NCBI GenBank assembly: GCA_022376925.1
Contig: JAIOJX010000025.1
Span: 96,003,608 to 96,067,607, forward strand
Reading direction: 5' to 3'
Origin: Tragulus kanchil
Lineage: Eukaryota; Chordata; Mammalia; Artiodactyla; Tragulidae
Length of the DNA stretch: 64,000 bases
Of the stretch, positions 1-10,985 are shown one piece after another; position 1 is the stretch's first letter; every line of letters begins with the position of its first letter. A model generated the notes under the pieces. It searched no databases, was not told where the DNA came from, and saw only the letters and a list, made by a program, of their open reading frames with translations. Both the position numbers and the translations under genes were made by a program.

Positions 1-599
1 TCCTCCTCTGCTGCCATCTTTCCAGATTCATCAGTACCATCTTTCTAGATTCTATATGTATGTCTTAGTACACATTATTTATCTTTCTCTTTACTTCATT
101 GTATATAATGGGCTGACTTACTCACTCTGAATTAACTCTGCATAATAGGCTCTAGGTTCAGCCACCTCATTAGAAATGATTCAAATGCATTTCTTTTTAT
201 GACTGAGTAATATTCCATTGTATATATATATATATAAAACAAGGCTTCTTTATCCATTCATCTGTCGATGAACATCTAGGTTGCTTCCATGCTCTAGCTA
301 TGATAAATAGTGCTGCAATGGTACATGAGTCTTTTTCAATTTTGGTTTCTTCAGAGTATATGCCTAGTAGTGGGATTGCTGGGTCATATGGTGGTTCTAT
401 TCCTCATTTTTTAAGGAATCTCCATAATGTATTCCATAATGGCTGTGTCAATTTACATTTCCACCAACAGTGCAATTTTCTCCACACCCTCTACAGCATT
501 TACTATTTGTAGGCTTTTTGATGATGGCCATTCTGACTGGTGTGAGGTGATATCTCATTGTAGTTTTGATTTGCATTTCTCTAATAACAAGTGATGCTG
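1..599 (-). mobile_element. L1 ORF2 3' end/3' UTR, extra copy
   Basis: Essentially identical to 1138-1736 and carries the C-terminal ORF2 and 3' UTR region in antisense. The real L1 3' end with its non-L1 flank is at about 853, so this copy lies outside the element and is best explained by misassembly. Confidence 0.7.
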
Positions 600-1736
600 T
601 TACAATTTTATAATTGTTATTGTCATCCTGGTGAATAGAACTATATAATTATGAAGCACATTTTTATTTCTAGTAATAATTTTTGCATTTTACTATACGA
701 TCATATGTCACATACTTATAAAACATTTTTTGTTGTTGTCTCCATAATGTGTTTTTCAATTATTTCTTTACAACCTTTATGTATCATTAAATAACATGGA
801 ATTTCCTTTTATTCCAAGTGTTTAAATTATTTATTTATTTATTTGGATGCCTTTTTTAAAAAAATGAAGGATAATAACTTCACAGAGTTGTGTTGCCCCC
901 ACTGCCAAACATCAACCTGAATCTGCCACTGGTATACATACACTCCCTCCCTCCTGAACTCCATTCCACACCTCCAAGATGTTACACAGTCCTTCTTTGA
1001 ATTCCCTTAGTCTTACAGCAAATTCCCATTCCTTACTTATTTTACATATGGCAAGTACATTCCCATGTTACCCTTTCCATATATCTCACACACTTCTCCC
1101 TCCCGCCAATGTCCTTAAGTTTATTCTCTATGTCTGTTCCTCCTCTGCTGCCATCTTTCCAGATTCATCAGTACCATCTTTCTAGATTCTATATGTATGT
1201 CTTAGTACACATTATTTATCTTTCTCTTTACTTCATTGTATATAATGGGCTGACTTACTCACTCTGAATTAACTCTGCATAATAGGCTCTAGGTTCAGCC
1301 ACCTCATTAGAAATGATTCAAATGCATTTCTTTTTATGACTGAGTAATATTCCATTGTATATATATATATATAAAACAAGGCTTCTTTATCCATTCATCT
1401 GTCGATGAACATCTAGGTTGCTTCCATGCTCTAGCTATGATAAATAGTGCTGCAATGGTACATGAGTCTTTTTCAATTTTGGTTTCTTCAGAGTATATGC
1501 CTAGTAGTGGGATTGCTGGGTCATATGGTGGTTCTATTCCTCATTTTTTAAGGAATCTCCATAATGTATTCCATAATGGCTGTGTCAATTTACATTTCCA
1601 CCAACAGTGCAATTTTCTCCACACCCTCTACAGCATTTACTATTTGTAGGCTTTTTGATGATGGCCATTCTGACTGGTGTGAGGTGATATCTCATTGTAG
1701 TTTTGATTTGCATTTCTCTAATAACAAGTGATGCTG
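1..1736 (+). repeat. Local duplication 1 (offset 1137)
   Basis: 1-599 equals 1138-1736. The break is sharp at GATGCTG. The 538 bp in between is L1 3' UTR and left flank, so the left copy is out of order relative to a normal L1. Confidence 0.85.
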
Positions 1737-1906
1737 AGCATCTTTTCATGTGTTTGTTGGCCATGTGATGTCTTCTTTGGAGAGATGTCTGATTAGGTCT
1801 TATTCCCACTTTTTGATTGGATTGTTTTTTTGGTGTTGAGTTGTATGAGCTGCTTATATATTTTGGAAATTAATCCTTTGTCAGTTGTTTAATTTGCTAT
1901 TATTTC

Positions 1907-3656
1907 CTCCCACTCTGAGTGTTGTCTTTTCACTTTGTTTATAGTTTCCTTGGCTGTGCAAAAGCTTTTAAGTTTAATTATGTACCACTTGTTTATTTTT
2001 GTTTTTATTTTCATTACTCTGGGAGGCAGGTCATATAAGACCTTGCTTTGATTTATGTCATCAAGTGTTACGCCTATGTTTTCCTCTAAGAGTTCTATAG
2101 TTTCTGGTCTTACAATTAGGTCTTTAATCCACTTGTGTTTATCATTGTTTATGGTGTTATGAAGTGTTCTAGTTTCATTCTTTTACAAGTAGCTGTTCAG
2201 TTCTCCCAGTACCACTAAATGAAGAGGCTGTCTTTGCCCCATTGTATATTCTTGCCTCCTTTGTTAAAACTAAGGTTCCCATAAGTGCATGGGTTTATAT
2301 CTGGGCTCTGTATCTTGTTCCACTGGTGTATATTTCTTTTTTTTGTTTTAAAGCACATTTTGACTTTTAGTCTTTTTTTTTTTTTTAAAGATTTATTTAT
2401 TTATTTTGGGCGGGGGTCGGGTTGGGGGGGGAGGGGAGCAGACGGGCCACTTCCATTGGTCTTTCATTTCTCCATTTTCATCCGTCTTTGTTCTTTGGCT
2501 CCTGCGGGCCTCCCATTGCGGTGGAGTCTGTTGTCGCAGAGCGCCAGCTCTGGGCGCATGTGTTCCAGAGCTCCGGCTCGGTGATTGGACACATCAGTCC
2601 AGCCGCTCTGCAGCACGTGGGATCTTCCCTGGTCAGGGATTGAACTGGCACCCTTTGCACTGCAAGGCGGTGTCCTTACCCACTGGACCACCAGGGAAGC
2701 CCGTCTGTAGATTTTTTGATGCTGGCCATTCTGACTGGTGGGAGGTGATATTTCATTGTAGTTTTGATTTGCATTTCTCTAATAACAAACGACATTGATT
2801 GGCCATCTGTATGTCTTCTTTGGAGAGATGTCTCTTTAGGTCTTTTTCCCATTTTTTGATTGGGTTGTTTGTGTTTTTGGTGTTGAGTTGTCTGAACTGC
2901 TTATATATTTTGGAAATTAATTCTTTGTTGATTGTTTCATTTGCTATTATTTTCTCCCACTCTGAGTGTTGTCTTTTCACTTTGTTTATAGTTTCCTTGG
3001 CTGTGCAAAAGCTTTTAAGTTTAATTATGTACCACTTGTTTATTTTTGTTTTTATTTTCATTACTCTGGGAGGCAGGTCATATAAGACCTTGCTTTGATT
3101 TATGTCATCAAGTGTTACGCCTATGTTTTCCTCTAAGAGTTCTATAGTTTCTGGTCTTACAATTAGGTCTTTAATCCACTTGTGTTTATCATTGTTTATG
3201 GTGTTATGAAGTGTTCTAGTTTCATTCTTTTACAAGTAGCTGTTCAGTTCTCCCAGTACCACTAAATGAAGAGGCTGTCTTTGCCCCATTGTATATTCTT
3301 GCCTCCTTTGTTAAAACTAAGGTTCCCATAAGTGCATGGGTTTATATCTGGGCTCTGTATCTTGTTCCACTGGTGTATATTTCTTTTTTTTGTTTTAAAG
3401 CACATTTTGACTTTTAGTCTTTTTTTTTTTTTTAAAGATTTATTTATTTATTTTGGGCGGGGGTCGGGTTGGGGGGGGAGGGGAGCAGACGGGCCACTTC
3501 CATTGGTCTTTCATTTCTCCATTTTCATCCGTCTTTGTTCTTTGGCTCCTGCGGGCCTCCCATTGCGGTGGAGTCTGTTGTCGCAGAGCGCCAGCTCTGG
3601 GCGCATGTGTTCCAGAGCTCCGGCTCGGTGATTGGACACATCAGTCCAGCCGCTCT
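1907..3656 (+). repeat. Local duplication 2 (offset 1047), chimeric
   Basis: 1907-2609 matches 2954-3656 almost perfectly and includes L1 plus most of a nested SINE. The 250 bp just before the right copy (2700-2953) is homologous to 1641-1906 but clearly diverged. The unit therefore mixes two different L1 copies, and the SINE 5' ends also differ (2610-2702 versus 3657-3750). Confidence 0.85.
2374..2702 (-). mobile_element. CHR-like tRNA-derived SINE nested in L1
   Basis: Read on the minus strand, the head has an A-box-like TGGTCCAGTGG and a B-box-like GTTCAATCCC. The tail has AATAAATAAATAAATCTTT then poly(A). This is the T+ layout: AATAAA signal plus TCTTT Pol III terminator. This copy belongs to the left half of duplication 2; its 5' end runs into a diverged L1 segment without the matching target duplication. 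Confidence 0.8.
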
Positions 3657-3750
3657 ACAGCACGTGGGATCTTCCCAGGCCAGGGATCGAACCCGAGCCC
3701 CTTGCACTGCAAGGCGGTGTCCTTATCCACTGGACCACCAGGGGAAGCCC
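3385..3750 (-). mobile_element. CHR-like SINE with 28-bp 3' extra segment and double poly(A)
   Basis: The direct repeat CCACTGGTGTATATTTCT flanks the insertion (3367-3384 and 3751-3768) and sits in an L1 sequence that is continuous when the insert is removed. In sense order: SINE body, AATAAA repeats with TCTTT (3434-3438), 14 A (3420-3433), a 28-bp segment (3392-3419), 7 A (3385-3391), then the target duplication. The extra segment is not part of the SINE body and is read as a 3' transduction. Confidence 0.8.
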
Positions 3751-3916
3751 CCACTGGTGTATATTTCTGTTTTTGTGCCAGTACCATACTATCTTAATGA
3801 TTGTTGCTTTGTAGTATAGTCTGAAGTCAGGAAGGTTGATCCCTCCAGCTTCCATTCTTTCTCAAGATTGCTTTGGCTATCCTGGGTCTTTTATGTTTCC
3901 ATATGAACTGTGATAT

Positions 3917-4178
3917 ACATTTTTTTTTGGCCACTTCTATTGATCATTCATTTATTTATCTTTGTTCTTTGGCCTGTGTGGGCCTACCATCACAGTGGCC
4001 TCTCTTGTTGCAGAGCACCGGCTCCAGGCGCATGCATTCCAGAGCTCTGGCTTGGTAGTTGGACACATCAGTCCAGCCACTCTGTGGCATGTGGAATCTT
4101 GCCAGGCCAGGGATCGAACTGGTACCCGTTGCGCTGCAAGGTGGTATCCTTACCCACTGGACCACCAAGGAAGCCCCT
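3917..4178 (-). mobile_element. CHR-like SINE with simple tail
   Basis: Same family, with a 9-A tail directly after the body (GTGGCC). The short flanking repeat TGTGATAT (3909-3916 and 4182-4189) suggests the target duplication. A second assembled copy is at 5025-5286. Confidence 0.8.
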
Positions 4179-5024
4179 AATTGTGATATTTTTTGTTCTA
4201 GTTCTGGGAAGAATGTCACTGGAAATATGATAGGGCTCGCATAGAATCTGCAGATTATATCTGACAGTACAGTCACTGTTATGATATTGATTCTTCCATC
4301 CGAGAACATGGAATCTCTCTCAATTTGTGTACATTGTCTTTAATGTCTTTCATTATTATCTTATAATTTTCTGTATACAGTTCTTTTGTCTCCTTCAGTA
4401 GGTTTATTTGAAGATACTTTATTCTTCCTGTTACAATGGTAAAGGAGACTGATTCTTTGATTTCTGATTGTTCATTATTAGTATATAGGAAAGCAAATGA
4501 TTTCTGTGTAATGATTTTGTATCCTTCAACTTCGCTAAATTCACCGATTAGCTCTAGTAATTTTCATAGTAACTTTAGGGTTTTCTATGTATAGTATCAT
4601 GTCATCTGCAAACAGTGAGAGTTTTACTTCTTTTCCAATCTGGATTCCGATTATTTCTTTTTCTTCTCTAATTGCCATAGCTAGGACTTCTAAGACTATG
4701 CTGAATAGTAGTTGGGGGGAGTGGACAACCCTGTCTTGTTCCTGATCTTAGAGGGGAAAGCTTTCAGCTTTTCACCACTGAGAATAACAGTTGCTGTAGG
4801 TTTGTCATATATAGCTTTCACTATGTTGAGGTAGGTTTCTTCTATGCCCATTTTTTGAAGAGTGGTGTATATTTCTGTTTTTGTGCCAGTACCATACTAT
4901 CTTAATGATTGTTGCTTTGTAGTATAGTCTGAAGTCAGGAAGGTTGATCCCTCCAGCTTCCATTCTTTCTCAAGATTGCTTTGGCTATCCTGGGTCTTTT
5001 ATGTTTCCATATGAACTGTGATAT

Positions 5025-5286
5025 ACATTTTTTTTTGGCCACTTCTATTGATCATTCATTTATTTATCTTTGTTCTTTGGCCTGTGTGGGCCTACCATCA
5101 CAGTGGCCTCTCTTGTTGCAGAGCACCGGCTCCAGGCGCATGCATTCCAGAGCTCTGGCTTGGTAGTTGGACACATCAGTCCAGCCACTCTGTGGCATGT
5201 GGAATCTTGCCAGGCCAGGGATCGAACTGGTACCCGTTGCGCTGCAAGGTGGTATCCTTACCCACTGGACCACCAAGGAAGCCCCT
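5025..5286 (-). mobile_element. CHR-like SINE (assembled second copy of 3917-4178)
   Basis: Identical to the element 1108 bp to the left because it lies in duplication 3. Confidence 0.8.
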
Positions 5287-5877
5287 AATTGTGATATTTT
5301 TTGTTCTAGTTCTGGGAAGAATGTCACTGGAAATATGATAGGGCTCGCATAGAATCTGCAGATTATATCTGACAGTACAGTCACTGTTATGATATTGATT
5401 CTTCCATCCGAGAACATGGAATCTCTCTCAATTTGTGTACATTGTCTTTAATGTCTTTCATTATTATCTTATAATTTTCTGTATACAGTTCTTTTGTCTC
5501 CTTCAGTAGGTTTATTTGAAGATACTTTATTCTTCCTGTTACAATGGTAAAGGAGACTGATTCTTTGATTTCTGATTGTTCATTATTAGTATATAGGAAA
5601 GCAAATGATTTCTGTGTAATGATTTTGTATCCTTCAACTTCGCTAAATTCACCGATTAGCTCTAGTAATTTTCATAGTAACTTTAGGGTTTTCTATGTAT
5701 AGTATCATGTCATCTGCAAACAGTGAGAGTTTTACTTCTTTTCCAATCTGGATTCCGATTATTTCTTTTTCTTCTCTAATTGCCATAGCTAGGACTTCTA
5801 AGACTATGCTGAATAGTAGTTGGGGGGAGTGGACAACCCTGTCTTGTTCCTGATCTTAGAGGGAATGCTTTCAGCTT

Positions 5878-8015
5878 TTCACCACTGAGAATAACAGTTG
5901 CTGTAGGTTTGTCATATATTGCTTTCACTATGTTGAGGTAGGTTTCTTCTATGCCCATTTTTAGAAGAGTTCTTTCTTTATCATAAATGGGAGCTGGATT
6001 TTATCAAAAGCTTTTTCTGCATTTATTGAGATTATCATAGGGTTTTTATCTTTTAATTTGTTAATGTGGTGTATCACATTGATTGATTTGAAGATATTGA
6101 AGAATCCTTGCATGCCTGGATTAAACCTGACTTGATCGTGGTATATGAGCTTTTCAATGTTTTGTTGAATTGTTTCCTAGAATTTTGTTGAGGATTTTTG
6201 CGTCTATGTTCATCAGTGATACTGGCCTCTAGTTTTTTTTGTGTGTGTTGTCTTTACCTGGTTTTGGTATCAGGATGATGGTGGCTTCATAGAATGAATT
6301 TGGAAGTATTCCTTTCTGTGCAATTTTTTGAGAGTTCTAGAAGGACAGGCATTATTATCTCTTCCCTAAATATTTTACAGAATGCCCCTGTGAATCCATC
6401 TGGCCCTGGGATTTTATTTTTGGGGAGATTTTTGATCACAGATTTGATTTCAGTGCTCAAAATTAGACTGTTCATAATTTCTATTTCTTCCTGGTTCAGT
6501 TTCAGACAATTGAACTAAGAATCTTTCCATTTCTTCCAGGCTGTCCATTTTACTGCCATATAGCTGCTCATAGTAGTCTTTTATAATCCTTTGCATTTCT
6601 GCACTGTCTGTTGCAACCTCTCCTTTTTAATTTCTAAATTTTGTTGATTTGATTCTTCTCTTTTTTTCTTGATGAGTCTGGCTAAAGGTTTGTCAGTTTT
6701 GTTTATCTTTTCAAATAACCACTTTTGGCTTTATTACTCTTTAGTACATTTCTTTCAATTCTTTTTCATTTATTTCTGCTCTGATCTTTATGATTTCTCT
6801 TCTTCTGCTAATTTTAGGTTTTTTTGTTGTTGCTGTTGTTCTTCTTTTCCAGTTATTTTAAGTGTAAAGTTAGGTTGTCTTTTTGACGTTTGTCTTTTTG
6901 AAGGAAAACTTGTTTCTTGAAGTAGGACTGTTTGAAACCCAAGTTTGTCCGGGTTTTGATTTTGGAACTTTTTAATCTCCCTTTCACCACTGAGAATAAC
7001 AGTTGCTGTAGGTTTGTCATATATTGCTTTCACTATGTTGAGGTAGGTTTCTTCTATCCCATGGGCTTTTTTTGGAGCTGGATTTTATCAAAAGCTTTTC
7101 TGCATTTATTGAGATTATCATAGGGTTTTTATCTTTTAATTTGTTAATGTGGTGTATCACATTGATTGATTTGAAGATATTGAAGAATCCTTGCATGCCT
7201 GGATTAAACCTGACTTGATCGTGGTATATGAGCTTTTCAATGTTTTGTTGAATTGTTTCCTAGAATTTTGTTGAGGATTTTTGCGTCTATGTTCATCAGT
7301 GATACTGGCCTCTAGTTTTTTTTGTGTGTGTTGTCTTTACCTGGTTTTGGTATCAGGATGATGGTGGCTTCATAGAATGAATTTGGAAGTATTCCTTTCT
7401 GTGCAATTTTTTGAGAGTTCTAGAAGGACAGGCATTATTATCTCTTCCCTAAATATTTTACAGAATGCCCCTGTGAATCCATCTGGCCCTGGGATTTTAT
7501 TTTTGGGGAGATTTTTGATCACAGATTTGATTTCAGTGCTCAAAATTAGACTGTTCATAATTTCTATTTCTTCCTGGTTCAGTTTCAGACAATTGAACTA
7601 AGAATCTTTCCATTTCTTCCAGGCTGTCCATTTTACTGCCATATAGCTGCTCATAGTAGTCTTTTATAATCCTTTGCATTTCTGCACTGTCTGTTGCAAC
7701 CTCTCCTTTTTAATTTCTAAATTTTGTTGATTTGATTCTTCTCTTTTTTTCTTGATGAGTCTGGCTAAAGGTTTGTCAGTTTTGTTTATCTTTTCAAATA
7801 ACCACTTTTGGCTTTATTACTCTTTAGTACATTTCTTTCAATTCTTTTTCATTTATTTCTGCTCTGATCTTTATGATTTCTCTTCTTCTGCTAATTTTAG
7901 GTTTTTTTGTTGTTGCTGTTGTTCTTCTTTTCCAGTTATTTTAAGTGTAAAGTTAGGTTGTCTTTTTGACGTTTGTCTTTTTGAAGGAAAACTTGTTTCT
8001 TGAAGTAGGACTGTA
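5878..8015 (+). repeat. Local duplication 4 (offset 1105, then 1083)
   Basis: 5878-6932 matches 6983-8015. The join at 6932-7075 is scrambled: the right copy begins with the 5878 sequence, then loses about 22 bp and gains a T-run before it becomes exact at 7075. It holds the L1 reverse transcriptase region. Confidence 0.9.
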
Positions 8016-9949
8016 TTGTTATAAACTTCCCTCTTAGAATTGTTTTTGCTCCATCCCATAGGTTTTGAGTTGTTTTGTTTTCATTGCTATTTGCTTCTAG
8101 GAACTTTTTTTAATCTCCCCTTTGATTTCTTTAATAGTCTGCTGATTATTTAGAAATGTACTGTTTAATCTCCATGTGTTTGTGTTTTTTACAGGTTTTT
8201 TCTTGTAATTTATATCTAGTCTTAAAGCACTGTGGTAAAAAAAAGATGGTTTGATATGATTTCAATTTTCTTAAATTTACTGAGGTTAGATTTGTGGCCC
8301 AAGATGTGGTCTATCCTGGAGAATGTTCCATGAGCACTTGAGAAGAAAGTGTATTCCTCTGCTTTGGGTGGAAGGTACTAAAGATATCAACGAGATCTAT
8401 CTCTTCTAGTGTGTCATTTAAGGCTTGTGTTTCCTTATTGATTTTTGTTTTGATGATCTGTCCAGTGGTGTAACAGGCATGCTTAAGTCTCCTACTATTA
8501 TTCTGCTACTGTCAATTTCTTCTTTTATGTCTGAAAGTGTTTGCCCTTATGTACTGGGGTGCTCGTGTGTTGGGTGTGTAGATATTTATGATTGTTATAT
8601 CTTCCTCTTGGATAAATCCCTTGATCATTATGTAGTGTCCTGCCTTGCCTCTTGTAATTTTTCTTTTAAGGTCTATTTTGTCTGATATGAGGATTGCAAC
8701 TCCAGCTTCTTTTGATGTCCATTTGCATGGAATATATTTTTCCATCCTCTCACTTTTAGACTATGGGTGTCTCTAGGTCTGAAGTGGGTTTCTTATAAAC
8801 AATATGAGTCTTGTTTTTGTATCCATTCAGCCAGTCTGTGTCTTTTGGTTGAAGCATTTAATTCATTTACATCTAAAGTAATTACTGACACGTATGTTCC
8901 TACTGTCATCTTCTCAAATGTTTGGGGTTTGTTTTGTAGAATTTTTTCTTCTCTTTTATTGCTGACTATGTAAGCCCCTTTAACATTTGTTGCAAGGCTG
9001 ATTTGGTAGTATTAAATTTTTTTAACTTTTGCTTGTCTGTAAAGCTTTTGATTTCTCCATCAATTTTGAATGAAATTCTTGCCAGGAGAGTAATCTTGGT
9101 TTGCAGATCCAGTTCAGTACTTTAAATATGTCCTACTATTCCCTTCTGGCTTGCAGAGTTTTGATAGATCAGCTGTTAAACATACGGGTTTTCCTTTGTA
9201 TATCACCTGTTGCTTTTCCCTTATTGCTTTAAACATTATTTGTGTTTTATCTCTGTTAGCTTAATTAGTATGTGTCTTGGTGTATTTCTCCTAGGGTTTA
9301 TCCTGTGTGGGATTCTTTGTTAATTCTTGGACTTGACTATTTTGTTTCCCGCTGGGGAAGTCTTCGACTCTAATCTCTTCAAATTTTCTCTCATACCCTT
9401 TCTTTTTTTCTTCTTCTTCTGGGACCCCTATAATTTGAATGTTGGTCATCTGATATTATCCCAGAGGTCTCTGAGACTATCCTCAGTACTTTTCATCCTT
9501 TGTACTTTCTTCTGTTCTTCAGCAGTTATTTCCACCATTTTTTCTTACAGTTCACTTATCTGTTCTTCTGCCTCAGACACTCTACTACTGATTCCTTCTA
9601 GAGTATGTTTAAGTTCAGAAATTGTGTTTGTCTGTTTGCTTATTCTTAATTTCTTGTACATCTTTGCTCAATGTGTTAACTGATTCTTGCTTTTTCTCCA
9701 TTCTATTTTTGATGGTTTGGATCAGCTTTACTATCACTATTCTGAATTCTTTTTCAGAATAGTTTGTCTAATTCCTCTTCATTCACTTGGATTTCTTTGT
9801 TTTTAGGTTGTTCCTTATTTGTGCAGTATTTCTCTGCCTTTTCATTATTATTATTAATTTTTTAACTTACTGTATTTGAGGTTTCCTTTTCCAAGCTTTA
9901 AGGCTGAATTCTTTCTTCCTTTTGTTTTCTGCCCTCGTAAGGTTGGTCC

Positions 9950-10985
9950 AGTGGTTTGTAAAAAAAAATCATTCAATTATTATCTAACATAATGGAATAT
10001 ACACATATACATAACAGCCATAACAAAACCCAAACACTCCAAAAAAATAAAGCACAATAGACTGGTGAACACAGGCAATCAAAAATGATATCACCAGTTA
10101 AGAACCAAACTAACTAAAGCATGCTTAAACTGGAAAACAAAAATAGAGCAGGTCCCATCTTGGGATAAAGCAATGAAAACAAAACAAACTAACAAATATG
10201 ATCAGGAAAAGTACCTGGGATGTGTCAGGCACTTGATCTTTAATCCAATTATGATCTGATGGGTGGAACTATGTTCCCTCCCTGTAGTTTGGCCTAAGGC
10301 CAAGCTATGGTAGTGGTAATGGCAACCTTCTCCAAAAGGACCCACACCAGCATACTGCACCAGGACCCTGCCCCAGTGTCCCTGACCCCGCAGCAGGCCA
10401 CTGTCAACCTATGCCTTCACTGGAAACAATGGAACACATAAAGGCAAGTCTGGCTCAGTTTCATGTGGGGTCACTGCTCCTTTCTTCAGAATCCTGGTAT
10501 GTGCAAAATTTTACCTCTGCCCTCCAAAGTCTGTTTCTCCAGTCTTTATCGTGGCACTATAGTCCAGCAAACGGCAACCTCCTTTAAGAGGACTTATGTC
10601 TCATGCCATGCTTCCCAGGACTGCTACATTGCCACTTTTGACCTGTGCCTCCGTGAGACACTCAGGAGACATTCTACCCCTCAAAGGCAGGTCTGGCTCA
10701 GTCTCTTGTGAAGGTCACTGCTTGTTTCCCTGGGTTTTGGTGTGCAAAAGGTTTTGTTTATGCCCTTCCAGTGTCTCTGGCGGGTCATGAGGTTTGATTT
10801 TAAAAACATGATTGCACCCCTCCTACTGTCTTGCTGCAGCATCTTTTTTGCTCTTGGATGTGGGGGTATCTATTTTCTGGTGGAGTCCAACATCCTCCTG
10901 TCAATGGTTTTGCAGCAGCTAGCTGCAATTCTGGTGCTCTCACAGGAGCAGATGAGTGCATGTCTTTCTACTCCATCATCTTGCA
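9950..10985 (-). mobile_element. L1 5' UTR with internal repeat units
   Basis: Two diverged units of about 240 bp are visible, each starting with a GGCAGGTCTGGCTCAG-like word and containing a TGTGCAAAA word (10443-10505 and 10684-10750). Tandem 5' units like this act as promoter monomers in several mammalian L1 lineages. Part of this segment is duplicated at 11861-12100. Confidence 0.6.

Larger units (their letters stand above)
3755..5963 (+). repeat. Local duplication 3 (offset 1108)
   Basis: 3755-4855 and 4863-5963 are directly adjacent. Differences cluster in the last 100 bp of the left copy (a G-run change and A/T mismatches near 4755-4860), as expected for a low-quality contig end. The unit carries L1 ORF2 with a nested CHR-like SINE. 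Confidence 0.9.
853..10985 (-). mobile_element. Near full-length ruminant L1 LINE, disrupted
   Basis: Read on the minus strand the order is 5' UTR (about 10985 to 9900), ORF1 region (about 9880-9000), ORF2 (about 8850-1250), 3' UTR (about 1240-853). The ORF2 endonuclease shows the GHYIMIKG and INIYTPNT blocks at about 8745-8550. The reverse transcriptase shows LPKNKIPGPDGFTGAF at about 6430 and [11 protein letters not shown] at about 5860. The C-terminal part shows [14 protein letters not shown] near 3840 and the [16 protein letters not shown] region near 2990. The 5' end CAAGATGATGGAGTAG resembles the YY1-bearing start of mammalian L1. All frames are broken by stops, indels, nested SINEs and the local duplications, so it is a dead copy. 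The duplications at 1907-3656, 3755-5963 and 5878-8015 inflate its length; collapsed it would be close to a normal full-length L1 plus nested SINEs. Confidence 0.85.

Noticed and set aside
2285..3855. Plus- and minus-strand frames of 60-130 codons around 2.3-5.4, 18.1, 28.1, 46.7, 51.2 and 54.6 kb
   Set aside because: They are translations of SINE bodies (recurring PLDHQGSP- and SSGAHAPRA-like peptides), not genes.
5776..8745. Minus-strand frames with reverse transcriptase and endonuclease motifs
   Set aside because: Remnants of a dead L1 ORF2, broken by stops and indels; listed as part of the mobile element, not as CDS.
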